This document shows positions 48,934 to 58,400 of a stretch of DNA of 64,000 nt, piece by piece. A program made the position numbers and the translations under genes. This DNA comes from Virgisporangium aurantiacum (lineage in GTDB: Bacteria; Actinomycetota; Actinomycetes; Mycobacteriales; Micromonosporaceae), in assembly GCF_016863635.1 (NCBI RefSeq), contig NZ_BOPG01000047.1, positions 62,001 to 126,000 of the forward strand, read 5' to 3'. Numbering within the stretch: the first letter of the stretch is position 1; every line of letters starts with the position of its first letter. Below the pieces are notes generated by a model. The model saw nothing but the letters and a program-made list of their open reading frames with translations. It searched no databases and had not been told where the DNA came from.

Positions 48934-50151
48934 ATGCGGATCGAGATTTCCCCGGACCAACCCGCCCTCGACACCGAATTGCGGATCCGCCTCACCGGCT
49001 TCCCGCCCGGCGAAACGGTGCGATTGCGCGCCTCGCAGCCCGGCTGGGCGTCGGAGGCGAACTTCGTCGTGGACGCCGACGGCACGGTCGATCTGGCCCG
49101 CGACGCGCCCGTTGCCGGCTCCTACGAGGGCGTCGACCCGATGGGACCCGTGTGGTCGATGCGCCCGGCGGACGATGCGGTCGGCGACCCGCCGGAGCTG
49201 ACGCTCAGCGCGTCGGGTGTCGCCACAACCGTTGTGAGGCACCGGATTCCGGCCGGTCTCGTGCGCACCGAGGTGACCGACGGCGATCTGTACGGCGTCC
49301 TCTATCACCCGGAAGCGGCGGCGAACCTCACCACGGCGGTGCTGTTGTGCGGCGCCGAAGGCGGCATCCACGAGGACGACGCGGCGTTGTTCGCCGCGCA
49401 CGGATACGCGGCCCTCGCGCTTGCGGTCTACGGCGCGCCCAACCGCCCACCGACGATGAAGGACATCCCGGTCGAGTACTTCGCCCGGGCACTGGAACAC
49501 CTGAGTGGTCTACCGGTCGTGAACCCCGGCAAGGTGGCGTTCGTCGGCGGTTCCAAGGGCGGCGAGGCGGCCCTGGTCGCCGGCGCCACGTGGCCCGGGA
49601 TAGCCGGCGTGGTCAGCATCGTCGGCAGCGGGGTCATGACGCAGGGCATCGACCAGAGCATCTTCACCGGCTCGTTCCTCGACATCGTCACCACCCCGGT
49701 CCCGAACTGGACGCAGGGCGGCAAACCGTTGCCGTTCGTGCCGAACGTCGTGACGCCCGAGGTGGAGAAGGCGATCGCCGACGGGGAGCCGGTGCGGCTG
49801 CGCGACGTCTTCGAACCCGGCCTGTCGCTCGACATCCTGGCCGCCGCCACGATCCCGGTCGAACGGATCTCCGGACCGGTGCTGTTACTGTCCACTGAGG
49901 ACGACGGTGGCTACGGCCCGGCGTTCCATCAGGTGGCGGCAGACCGCCTTGCGGCGCACGGCCGGCCGCACGAGCACGTCGTGTACGCCGGTGCCGGTCA
50001 TCTCATCGCCGCGCCGCCGTACACACCGACCACCGTCTCGATCGGCCCCGGCCCCGGAGTGCGGTTCCGGCACGGCGGCACGCCGGCGGCAACGGCGGCC
50101 GCCCGGGCCGACGCCCATCGCCGCGTGCTCGCGTTCCTCGCGAGCCTTTAG
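48934..50151 (+). CDS. BAAT-type acyl-CoA thioester hydrolase/acyltransferase
   Basis: 405 residues. An N-terminal beta-sandwich (DTELRIRLTGFPPGETVRLRA) is followed by an alpha/beta-hydrolase. The nucleophile motif is GGSKGG in VAFVGGSKGGEAALVAG, with a later STEDDGGY (Asp) and GAGHLI (His) for the triad. Bile-acid-CoA:amino-acid N-acyltransferase relatives use Cys; Ser here suggests thioester hydrolysis. The substrate is unknown. It is divergent from the small HTH regulator, which probably controls it. The stop overlaps the convergent GntR gene by 4 bases. Confidence 0.85.
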   Translation: MRIEISPDQPALDTELRIRLTGFPPGETVRLRASQPGWASEANFVVDADGTVDLARDAPVAGSYEGVDPMGPVWSMRPADDAVGDPPELTLSASGVATTVVRHRIPAGLVRTEVTDGDLYGVLYHPEAAANLTTAVLLCGAEGGIHEDDAALFAAHGYAALALAVYGAPNRPPTMKDIPVEYFARALEHLSGLPVVNPGKVAFVGGSKGGEAALVAGATWPGIAGVVSIVGSGVMTQGIDQSIFTGSFLDIVTTPVPNWTQGGKPLPFVPNVVTPEVEKAIADGEPVRLRDVFEPGLSLDILAAATIPVERISGPVLLLSTEDDGGYGPAFHQVAADRLAAHGRPHEHVVYAGAGHLIAAPPYTPTTVSIGPGPGVRFRHGGTPAATAAARADAHRRVLAFLASL

Positions 50152-50795
50152 CTCCACAGCCCGAGATCGTCGAGGTGCTTGACCAACCGGTCGGCGCCGT
50201 CGGTGAAGTGGCGGCTCATCGACGCCCGGGCGCCCGCCGCGTCGCCGTCGCGCAGCGCCGCCAGCAACGCCTCGTGGTCGGTGCGCATCGCGGCCCGCCA
50301 GCCCGGATCGGACGACAGGAACCGGGCCGGGGTGTACAGCGTCGCGGTGCGCAGGAACCAGGCGAGCTTGCGCGCCTCGGCGATCAGGTTGACGGCGCGG
50401 TGGAACTCGAACTCCAGCCGCTCGATGTCGGTCACCCGGCGGGTCCGGGTGGCCGTGCCGAGCTTTCTGTCCAGTGTGGACAGTTCCGCCAGCTCGGAGG
50501 CGGTGATCCGGGCGGCCACCCGGGCCGCCAGCTCACCGGCGATGTCGCCCTGCAGGGTGAACACGTCGAGGATGTCCTGGCGCGACATCGGCGCCACCAC
50601 GTACCCTCGCCGCGGCTCCAGCTCGACCATGCCCTCGCCGCGCAGCGTCAGCAGCGCCTCCCGCACCGGGGTGATGCTCACGCCGAGCTGCTCGGCGACC
50701 TCTTCCAACCGGATCCGCTCGCCCGGCCGCACCCGACCGGACATGATCTGCGACCGCAGGTGCCCCGCGACCTCCTCGGAAAGCTGCGGTCTCAT
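50148..50795 (-). CDS. GntR-family (FCD-type) regulator
   Basis: 215 residues from ATG 50793-50795, with a strong GGAGGAGGAG ribosome site. The winged helix LSEEVAGHLRSQIMSGRVRPGERIRLEEVAEQLGVSITPVREALLTLRGEGMV is complete. The FCD domain follows (FEFHRAVNLIAEARKLAW, then HEALLAALRDGDA). It is divergent from the CoA-transferase-family gene, with 56 bases between starts. It probably represses the racemase - dehydrogenase - oxygenase set; the effector may be an acyl-CoA or a related acid. Confidence 0.9.
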   Translation of the reverse strand: MRPQLSEEVAGHLRSQIMSGRVRPGERIRLEEVAEQLGVSITPVREALLTLRGEGMVELEPRRGYVVAPMSRQDILDVFTLQGDIAGELAARVAARITASELAELSTLDRKLGTATRTRRVTDIERLEFEFHRAVNLIAEARKLAWFLRTATLYTPARFLSSDPGWRAAMRTDHEALLAALRDGDAAGARASMSRHFTDGADRLVKHLDDLGLWS

Positions 50796-50815
50796 TGCTC
50801 CTCCTCCCCGGCCGG

Positions 50816-50836
50816 GATACGGTATCAAATATCAAA
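50816..50836. promoter_or_regulatory. Candidate GntR operator before the CoA-racemase operon
   Basis: GATACGGTATC (50816-50826) is an 11-bp palindrome with a central G. It is directly followed by TATCAAA repeated in tandem (50823-50829 and 50830-50836). The AT-rich cluster lies between the divergent starts and 16 bases before the racemase ATG. Confidence 0.6.
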
Positions 50837-50851
50837 TCTGCGGAGGTATGC

Positions 50852-52006
50852 ATGGGGCCGCTGTCGGGGCTGCGGGTGGTCGAACTGGCCGGCATCGGTC
50901 CGGGTCCGTTCGCGGCGATGCACCTCGCCGACCTCGGTGCCGACGTGGTGCGCGTCGACCGGCCGGGCCCGGTGTCACCGATCACCGGCGACCCCCGGCT
51001 CAACCTGCTCAACCGCGGCAAGCGTTCGGTGGCCGTCGACCTCAAGCACCCGCGCGGGGCGGAGGTGGTGCTCGCGCTGGCCGAGCGGGCCGACGTCCTC
51101 ATCGAGGGCTTTCGGCCGGGCGTCGCCGAGCGGCTCGGTGTCGGTCCCGAACACGTCTGGGCGCGCAACCCGAAACTGGTCTACGGCCGCATGACCGGCT
51201 GGGGCCAGGAGGGTCCGCTGGCGCACTCCGCCGGGCACGACATCGCCTACATCGCGGTCGCCGGCGCGCTGCACCCGATCGGCCGCGCGGGCGGTCCGCC
51301 GCAGGTTCCGGTCAACCTGGTCGGCGACTTCGGCGGCGGTTCCCTCTATCTGGTCGTGGGCGTCCTGGCCGCGCTCCGCCAGGCTGAAGCAACGGGACGC
51401 GGGCAGGTGGTCGACGCCGCGATCGTCGACGGCGCCGCACATCTCACCACGATGGTGCACAGCCTCATGGCCGGTGGCCGGTGGACGCCGAACCGGGGCG
51501 CCAACCTGCTCGACACCGGTGCCCCGTTCTACGACGTCTACGAGACGTCCGACGGCGGCCACATGGCGGTCGGCGCGCTGGAACCCCAGTTCTTCACCGA
51601 ACTGGTGCGGCTGCTCGGCCTCGACCGACCCGACTTCCCGACGCAGTACGAGCTGGACCGCTGGCCGGAGATGCGTGAGCGGATCGCCGCGGTGTTCGCG
51701 TCGCGCACGCGCGAGGAGTGGACCAAGGTGTTCAGCGGCACCGACGCCTGTGTGGCACCGGTGCTGTCGGTCACCGAGGCGCCGCACGACCCGCACCTCG
51801 TCGCGCGCGGCACGTACGAGGAGCGCGACGGCGTCGTCCAACCGGCGGCGGCGCCCCGGTTCTCCGGCGACGCCGACGGTGGCCCGGCACCGCTTCCGCC
51901 GCCGCTTCCCGGCGAACACACCCGGTCGGCCCTCGAGGCGTGGGGTGTCGACGGCATCGAGTCATGGATCAGCGACGGCGCGGCCAAGGAGGCATCGGAT
52001 GCGTAG
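50852..52006 (+). CDS. CoA-transferase family III / alpha-methylacyl-CoA racemase
   Basis: 384 residues from ATG 50852 with a CGGAGG ribosome site. Features include LSGLRVVELAGIGPGPFAAMHLADLGADVVRVDRP at the N-terminus and NRGKRSVAVDLK. SAGHDIAYIAVAGAL and LVGDFGGGS carry the likely His (~128) and Asp (~158), the pair that racemases use to move the alpha proton. The His/Asp pair favours racemase over CoA transfer, which uses a different Asp. It should interconvert (2R)- and (2S)-methyl-branched acyl-CoAs. The next gene overlaps it by 8 bases. Confidence 0.9.
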   Translation: MGPLSGLRVVELAGIGPGPFAAMHLADLGADVVRVDRPGPVSPITGDPRLNLLNRGKRSVAVDLKHPRGAEVVLALAERADVLIEGFRPGVAERLGVGPEHVWARNPKLVYGRMTGWGQEGPLAHSAGHDIAYIAVAGALHPIGRAGGPPQVPVNLVGDFGGGSLYLVVGVLAALRQAEATGRGQVVDAAIVDGAAHLTTMVHSLMAGGRWTPNRGANLLDTGAPFYDVYETSDGGHMAVGALEPQFFTELVRLLGLDRPDFPTQYELDRWPEMRERIAAVFASRTREEWTKVFSGTDACVAPVLSVTEAPHDPHLVARGTYEERDGVVQPAAAPRFSGDADGGPAPLPPPLPGEHTRSALEAWGVDGIESWISDGAAKEASDA

Positions 52007-53132
52007 GACCATCTTCACGCCGGAGCACGACGCGTTCCGGGAACTGTGCCGTACGTTCCTCGCCAAGGAGGTCGTGCCGAACCACGAGCGGTGGGAGGCC
52101 GCCGGCGTCGTCGACCGCGAGGTGTGGCTCGCCGCCGGGAAGGCCGGCCTGCTCGGGTTCTTCGTCGACGAGGAGTACGGCGGCGCGGGCGTGCGTGACC
52201 GGCGCTACTCGGCCGTGTTCGCCGAGGAGGCCGCCCGCGCCGGTGCGAGCGGGCCGGCGTTCGGTCTGCACAACGACATCATCGGTCCGTACCTCACCGA
52301 CCTCACCACCGAGGAGCAGAAGCGCCGCTGGCTGCCGGGCTTCTGCAGCGGCGAGATCATCACCGCGATCGCGATGACCGAGCCGGGTGCCGGCAGCGAC
52401 CTCCAGGGGATCCGCACCACGGCCGTACGCGACGGCGACAGCTACGTCCTCAATGGACAGAAGACGTTCATCAGCAACGGCATCCTCGCCGACCTCGTGA
52501 TCGTGGTGGCCCGCACGGATCCCGACGCGGGCCACCGCGGCATCAGCCTGCTCGTGGTCGAGCGGGGGATGGCCGGGTTCGACCGCGGGCGAAACCTGGA
52601 GAAGATCGGCCAGAAGGCGCAGGACACCGCCGAGCTGTTCTTCGCCGACGTGTGGGTTCCGGCCGCGAACCTCCTGGGCGAGGAGGGGCAGGGCTTCCTG
52701 TACCTCATGCGCAACCTGCCGGCCGAGCGGCTGTCGATCGCCACCGCGGCGCTGGCGGCCGCGGAGAAGGTCTTCGAGCTGACGCTGGCGTACTGCAAGG
52801 ACCGGCAGGCGTTCGGCCGGCCGATCGGGTCGTTCCAGCACAACCGGTTCGTGCTCGCCGAGATGGCCACCGAACTGGAACTCGGGCGCACCTTCGTCGA
52901 CCGGTGCGTGACGGAGCCGGAACTCACCGCGGAGACGGCCGCGATGGCAAAGTGGTGGTGCACCGAACTGCAGAAGCACGTCGTCGACCGGTGCCTGCAA
53001 CTGCACGGCGGATACGGGTACATGCTGGAGTACCCGGTCGCGAAGGCGTATCTCGACTCGCGCATCGCGACCATCTACGGGGGAACGACGGAAATCATGA
53101 AAGAGGTCATCGGGCGGTCATTGGGGGTTTAG
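51999..53132 (+). CDS. Acyl-CoA dehydrogenase
   Basis: 377 residues with an AAGGAGG ribosome site inside the preceding gene. The family blocks are present in order: FTPEHDAFRELCRTFLAKEVVP, AMTEPGAGSDLQGIRTTAV, NGQKTFISNG, LPAERLSIATAALAAAEK, and RIATIYGGTTEIMKEVIGR with the catalytic Glu in TTE. It is an FAD enzyme oxidising acyl-CoA to 2-enoyl-CoA. Coupling to the racemase gene suggests a branched or unusual acyl-CoA. The electron acceptor (ETF) is not in the window. Confidence 0.95.
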   Translation: MRRTIFTPEHDAFRELCRTFLAKEVVPNHERWEAAGVVDREVWLAAGKAGLLGFFVDEEYGGAGVRDRRYSAVFAEEAARAGASGPAFGLHNDIIGPYLTDLTTEEQKRRWLPGFCSGEIITAIAMTEPGAGSDLQGIRTTAVRDGDSYVLNGQKTFISNGILADLVIVVARTDPDAGHRGISLLVVERGMAGFDRGRNLEKIGQKAQDTAELFFADVWVPAANLLGEEGQGFLYLMRNLPAERLSIATAALAAAEKVFELTLAYCKDRQAFGRPIGSFQHNRFVLAEMATELELGRTFVDRCVTEPELTAETAAMAKWWCTELQKHVVDRCLQLHGGYGYMLEYPVAKAYLDSRIATIYGGTTEIMKEVIGRSLGV

Positions 53133-54050
53133 ATGTCCGGGTATCGCTACTGGTCCGACCGGATCGCGGCGCTCGATCCGGTGCGCGATCACGAGGAGAT
53201 CTACCGCATCTCGGCCGGGCACGAGTTTCCGTGGGACTACACGCGGGCGCTGGAGTTCGCGTTGTTCCGCACGTACTGCGTCCCCAGCATCTCGGCCCTG
53301 CTCGACGCGACGCGCGAGTTCCGCGACCGGCCGCAGCGCCGCTACGACGACACCGCTCTGCTGATGGCCGAGATCGCGGCGCACGGCTACGATTCGCCGC
53401 GCGGCAAGGAGGCGCTGCGCGTCATCAACCGCATGCACGGCCGCTACGCGATCTCCAACGACGACATGCTCTACGTGCTGTCGACGTTCATCTACGACCC
53501 GATCGACTGGCTCGCCCGGTACGGCTGGCGCCCGCTCGCCGAGGCCGAGAAAATGGCGGCGTTCCACTACTACCGCGAGGTCGGCCACCGGATGGGGATC
53601 CGTGAGATCCCGTCGTTGTTCGAGGAGTTCCGCGAGTTCAAGGCCTCGTACGAGACATCGAAGTTCATCTACAGCGACACCAACCGTCGCGTCGGCGAGT
53701 ACACGGTCGGGCTGTTCGCCGCGTGGTTCCCGCGTCCGCTGCGTCCGCTCGCCCGGCTCGGTGTGCGGAGCATGCTGGATCCGTTGATGCTCACCGCGTT
53801 CGGGTTCCGCGCGGCGCCGCGGTGGGTCACGGCCGCCGGCGCGGGCACGCTCCGGTTGCGGGGCCGGCTCCTTGGTCTTGGACGCCGAGCAGGCGCGATC
53901 CGGCCGCGGAAGATCTCGCGGTTGGCGCAGGAGGCGAAGAACCGCACGTACCCCGGATATCCGACGGGCTACCGGCCGGGCGACCTCGGCGCCCCGGAAC
54001 CGCCCGGTGACCTCGACGCCCGGTGGCTCCGCCCCCGGGCAGGCGCCTGA
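53133..54050 (+). CDS. Oxygenase MpaB family protein (DUF2236)
   Basis: 305 residues starting on the base after the dehydrogenase stop. The MpaB/latex-clearing-like pattern is visible: ALEFALFRTYCVPSISALLDATREF, INRMHGRYAISNDDMLYVLSTFIYDPIDW, SDTNRRVGEYTV and PRPLRPLARLGVRSMLD. The His of NRMHGRY is the candidate haem or metal-adjacent residue. MpaB cleaves the side chain of a terpenoid in mycophenolate biosynthesis, and related proteins act on rubber. In this operon it probably oxidises a lipid or isoprenoid linked to the CoA genes; no precise reaction is claimed. Confidence 0.85.
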   Translation: MSGYRYWSDRIAALDPVRDHEEIYRISAGHEFPWDYTRALEFALFRTYCVPSISALLDATREFRDRPQRRYDDTALLMAEIAAHGYDSPRGKEALRVINRMHGRYAISNDDMLYVLSTFIYDPIDWLARYGWRPLAEAEKMAAFHYYREVGHRMGIREIPSLFEEFREFKASYETSKFIYSDTNRRVGEYTVGLFAAWFPRPLRPLARLGVRSMLDPLMLTAFGFRAAPRWVTAAGAGTLRLRGRLLGLGRRAGAIRPRKISRLAQEAKNRTYPGYPTGYRPGDLGAPEPPGDLDARWLRPRAGA

Positions 54051-54063
54051 TCTGAGCGCTGCT

Positions 54064-54210
54064 TGGCCGCTCGGCGCTGCTCTGCTGCTCTGCTGCTCGG
54101 CGCTGCCCGGCTGCTCGGCGCTGCCCGGCTGCTCGGCGCTGCCCGGCCGCTCGGCGCTGCCCGGCCGTGCCTTGCCGCTCGGCGCTGCCTTGCCGATCAG
54201 TGCTGCCTTG
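54064..54210. repeat. 18-bp tandem repeats between convergent genes
   Basis: Units of the form GCTCGGCGCTGCCCGGCT (with GCC/GCT and CTT variants) repeat about seven times between the mpaB-like stop (54050) and the MFS stop (54197), slightly entering the MFS 3' end. On either strand they would form overlapping GC hairpins and may terminate both transcripts. They look like slippage-grown spacer DNA. Confidence 0.75.
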
Positions 54211-55369
54211 CCGCGCGTAGCGCGACCGCCGTTGCGGCGGTGGCCAGCAGGCCCCCGATTCCGGCGACGACGAACGTCACCCGGGCATCGGTTAGTGCTA
54301 AAAGAGCACCACCCAGTGCATAAGAAAGACCGGCAGCAACGCCGATCGCACCGTACAGCGTGCCGAACACCCGGCCCTGCAGGTCGGCCGGCACGACGCG
54401 CTGCAGGTGCGTGTTCACCCCGACGTCGATCGCCGCGACGCCGAGTCCGCGCACGGTCTGCAGCGCCAGCGCGGCGCCCACCGCCCAGGCCAACCCGGTG
54501 AGCAGGTTGCCGGCGCTGCTGATCCCGAAACCGGCCACGATGAGCACGGCACTGCCGGTGCGGGCGCCGAACCGGGCGATCAGCGGGTAGCCGGCGGCCA
54601 GCCCGATCCCGATGCCGGCGTAGAGCAACGCGGTCGCGGCGTCACCCGCACCGAGGTCGTCGCGCGCCAGGAACACCAGCGCCACGTCGTCCACTCCGCT
54701 GAACGCGACGACCGCGACGAACCCCAGCCCGATCGCCCTGACGACGGGCGCGCGCCGGATGTAGGCGAGCCCGGCCCGCGTCCCCTCGCCTTCGGTGACC
54801 GCCCGGGGGAGCGCCGGCAGGCGGGCGAGGAGGACGGCCGACACGGCGAACGTCGCCGCGTCGACGAACAGCAGCCCGCGCGTGTCCAGCACCGGTAGCA
54901 GCGCCGCGGCCAGCAGCGGCCCGACCACCTCCAGGCCGAACGTGCCGGCGCCCAGCGTCGAGTTCGCCGTTTCGAGATCCTTGTCGGCGACGAGCACCGG
55001 CACGGCACTGCGCGCGGCAGGCTGGAACACCTGGGCGGCGATGCCACGCAGGCAGACGAGGAGCAGCAGCACCGGCAGGGGCGGCAGGAGCACGGCGATC
55101 GCGAGGGTCAGGACGCCCTGCGCGACATCGCAGCCGACCAGCACCCGGCGCAGGTCGAAGCGGTCGCTGACCACGCCGGTGAGCGGCCCGAACAGGCCGG
55201 GCACGGAGTCGGCCGCGATCAGGAGGAACGCGACCGCGAGGGCCTGCCCGGTGGACATCTCCAGGTAGATCAGCAGGGCGACGAGGCCCAGCGAGTCGCC
55301 GACGTAGCTCGCCGTGCGGGCGGTCCACAACAGGCGGAAGCCGGGGTTCGCCCGGAGGAGTGCTCCCAT
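54197..55369 (-). CDS. MFS transporter
   Basis: 390 residues with twelve predicted membrane helices and no signal beyond the first helix. The early pattern NPGFRLLWTARTASYVGDSLGLVALL and GVVSDRFDLRRVLVGCDVAQG (loop 2-3 signature) match the MFS drug-exporter-like group. The middle has ARDDLGAGDAATALLYAGIGIG. Members pump drugs or metabolites with protons. The substrate is unknown, and it could export a local product. It is divergent from the SARP gene with 88 bases between starts and convergent with the mpaB-like gene across 18-bp repeats. Confidence 0.88.
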   Translation of the reverse strand: MGALLRANPGFRLLWTARTASYVGDSLGLVALLIYLEMSTGQALAVAFLLIAADSVPGLFGPLTGVVSDRFDLRRVLVGCDVAQGVLTLAIAVLLPPLPVLLLLVCLRGIAAQVFQPAARSAVPVLVADKDLETANSTLGAGTFGLEVVGPLLAAALLPVLDTRGLLFVDAATFAVSAVLLARLPALPRAVTEGEGTRAGLAYIRRAPVVRAIGLGFVAVVAFSGVDDVALVFLARDDLGAGDAATALLYAGIGIGLAAGYPLIARFGARTGSAVLIVAGFGISSAGNLLTGLAWAVGAALALQTVRGLGVAAIDVGVNTHLQRVVPADLQGRVFGTLYGAIGVAAGLSYALGGALLALTDARVTFVVAGIGGLLATAATAVALRAARQH

Positions 55370-55457
55370 CGTCGCGGATTATTTCTGAACTGCTTCACGG
55401 TCCACGCGTATTTTCTTCGGCGCAACCGGCGACGGACCTCACGGGTCTCCTCTTTTA

Positions 55458-58400
55458 ATGGAGTTTCGTGTGCTCGGGCCGCTGGAGGCCCACGACCGGG
55501 GCCGGCCGGTGGATCTCGGTACGCCGCGCGTGCGCACGCTGCTGGCGACTCTGCTGCTGCAGGCGAACCGGGTGGTGTCGATCGACGAACTGGTCGAGCG
55601 GATGTGGGGCGAGCAGCCGCCGGGCAACCCGCGCCGCACCGTGCAGACCAACGTCGCCCGGTTGCGGCTGGCGCTCGCCGCCGGTGGCCGGGCCGTGCAG
55701 ACCCACGAGCGCGGCTACCTGATCGAGGTCGACCAGTGGCAGCTCGACCTGCTGCGGTTCCGGGCGCTGGTCGAACAGGCGCATCCGGGTGAGGACCCGA
55801 CGCGCCGGCTGAGGCTGCTCGACCAGGCGTTGTCGCTGTGGCGCGGCGAGGCGCTGGCCGGGATGACCGCCGAGGTGCTCGCGCGCGACGAGGTACCCCG
55901 CCTGGCCGAGGAGCGCCTCACCGCGCAGGAGACCCTGATCGACGTGCGGCTCACGCTCGGCCAGCACGCCGAACTGATCTCCGAGCTGACGGCGCTGACC
56001 AGCCGTTACCCGCTGCGCGAGCGGCTGTGGGCGTATCTCATGATCGCCCTCTTCCGGTCGTCGCGGCAGGCCGAGGCGCTGCAGACCTACCGGGTGCTGG
56101 CCCGCAAGCTGGCCCTCGAACTGGGCCTCGATCCCAGCGACGAGCTGCAGCGCCTGCACCGCGCCGTGCTCACCGGCGACCCGTCGTTGGCGGTGCCGGC
56201 GGCCGGCTCGGTGCCGCCCGTCCGTCCATCGTGGACGGTCGAGTGCCAGCTGCCGATGGACCTCGCCGACTTCGTCGGTCGCCGCGCCGGCCTGAACCGC
56301 ATCGACGACCTCCTCAGCATCGGTGGCACGCCGGTGGTGACGGTCTCCGGCCCACCCGGCGTCGGCAAGACGGCCCTGGTGGTGCGGGCCGCGCACCGGC
56401 TGCGCTGGCGCTTCCCGGACGGGCAGTGGTACGTCCGCCTCGGTGGCACCACCGGTCCCCGCGACGCGACCGACGTGCTCGCCGACCTGCTGCGGACCTC
56501 CGGCATGGAGGCACCCGACATCCCGGAACGGCTCGACGCACGCGCCGCCGCGTTCCGCAGCCGCCTGGCCGACCGCAAGGTCCTGCTGGTCTTCGACGAC
56601 GCGTCCGGCGCCGACCAGGTCGAACCACTCCTGCCCGGCACCTCCGGCTGCGCCGTGCTGGTGACCGCACGATCCTCACTGGCCGCGCTCACCGCCCGGT
56701 ACCCCGCTCACGAGATCACCCTCGACCTCCTCCCTCCGGCCGACGCCCGCACCCTCCTGACCCGCGTGCTCCGCGCCGGTCGCCGCCAGATCGAGCCGGC
56801 CGCGGTCGCCGAACTGGCCGACCTGTGTGGCCAACTGCCGCTCGCCCTCCGGATCTCGGCCGCCGCGCTGGTCGCCCGTCCGAGCGTGCCCGCCACCCGC
56901 TGGATCGACGGCCTGCGCACCGGAAACCGCCTGGCCCGGCTGGCGATCGACGGCTCGGGCGGGTCGGCTGTGCGGTCGGCGTTCGACCAGGCGTACGCGG
57001 CGCTGGGCCCGGAACTCCGCCGGTTGTTCGGCCTGCTGGGACTGGTACCGGGCCCGGACGTCACGGTCGGAGCGGTAGCCGCCCTGCTCGGCCCGGGCGC
57101 TGCTCCCGTCGCTACTCCCGTTGTCGCCCCTTTCGATCACGCGCCGACCGACCAGGATCCAGCCGGTTGCGCCGCTGACCGCGACCACTCCGAGCGCCTC
57201 CTGGACGGTCTTGCGGCCGCGAACCTCATCCAGCGCCACGGCGACCGGTTCGCCTTCCACGACCTGCTGCGGTTGTACGCCGCCGAACGCGGTGCCGACG
57301 AGCCCGACGCCGCAGCGGCCTGGGCCCGCCTCTGCGACTGGTACCTGGCCACCGCCGAGGCCGCCGTACGGCTCGACGGCCCCAACCCGGTGCCGCTGCC
57401 GCACCCGGTGCCCGCCGGCGGCGACCGGTTCCGCACCGCGACCCAGGCCCGCACCTGGCTCGACGCCGAGCGCGCGAACCTCGTGGCGGCGGCCGTTCGG
57501 GCCGCCGGCCCGTTCTCGTGGCACCTCGCGGACACGTTGATGACGTACTTCCAGCGCGGCCAGCACATCCGCGAGTGGGAGGCGGCGACCACGGCCGGAC
57601 TGCGGGCCGCGGAGGCGGTCGGCTACCGGCTGGGCGAGGCGGCGATGCACCGCAGCCTCGCGTCGGCCCGCCATCGCCGCAGCGGACCGCTGGTCGCCAT
57701 CGACCACCTCACCGCCGCCCTCGACCGGTACCGGCGTGAGGACGCCGTCGCGGCAACGGCTGTGACCCTGTGCAACCTCGGATACAACCACTTCCTCTCC
57801 GGCGACCTGCGGGCCGCGCTCGCCACGTTGGACCGCGGGATCACGGTGATCCGCCAACTCGACCGCTCCGACCTGCTCGGCACGGCCCTGAACCTGTGCT
57901 GCATCGTGCAGACCCACACGGGCGAACTCGGGACGGCGCTGCACAGCGCGACCGCCGGCCTCGAGATCGAGGGCGCACCCCGGACGATGTTGTACGCCAA
58001 CCGGGGCGAGGTGCGCCGCGTCCTCGGCGACTACCCCGGTGCCCTCGCCGACGCCTCCCAGGCGCTGGCGCTGGCCCGCCGCTCGGGGATCCGTCGTAGC
58101 GAGGCCATCGCGCACGACACCCTGACCCGCATCCGGCTCGACAACGGCGACCTCGACCTCGCCCGCCAGCACGCCGAGTGCGTTCTGCACGTCGCCGAAC
58201 TGCTCGACGACGCCTGGCTCGAGGCCGGAGCCCTGATCGCGATCGGCGACGTGTACCGGCTACGCGGCGTTTCCGCCCGCGCCGGCGAGCGGTACGCCCG
58301 CGCCGTACGGCTGGCCATCGGCTCGGGCAGCCGCATCCACGAGGCCGAGGCACGGCTGTCGTTCGCGGTCGCCGACCTGACCAACGGGCGCACGGCCAGC

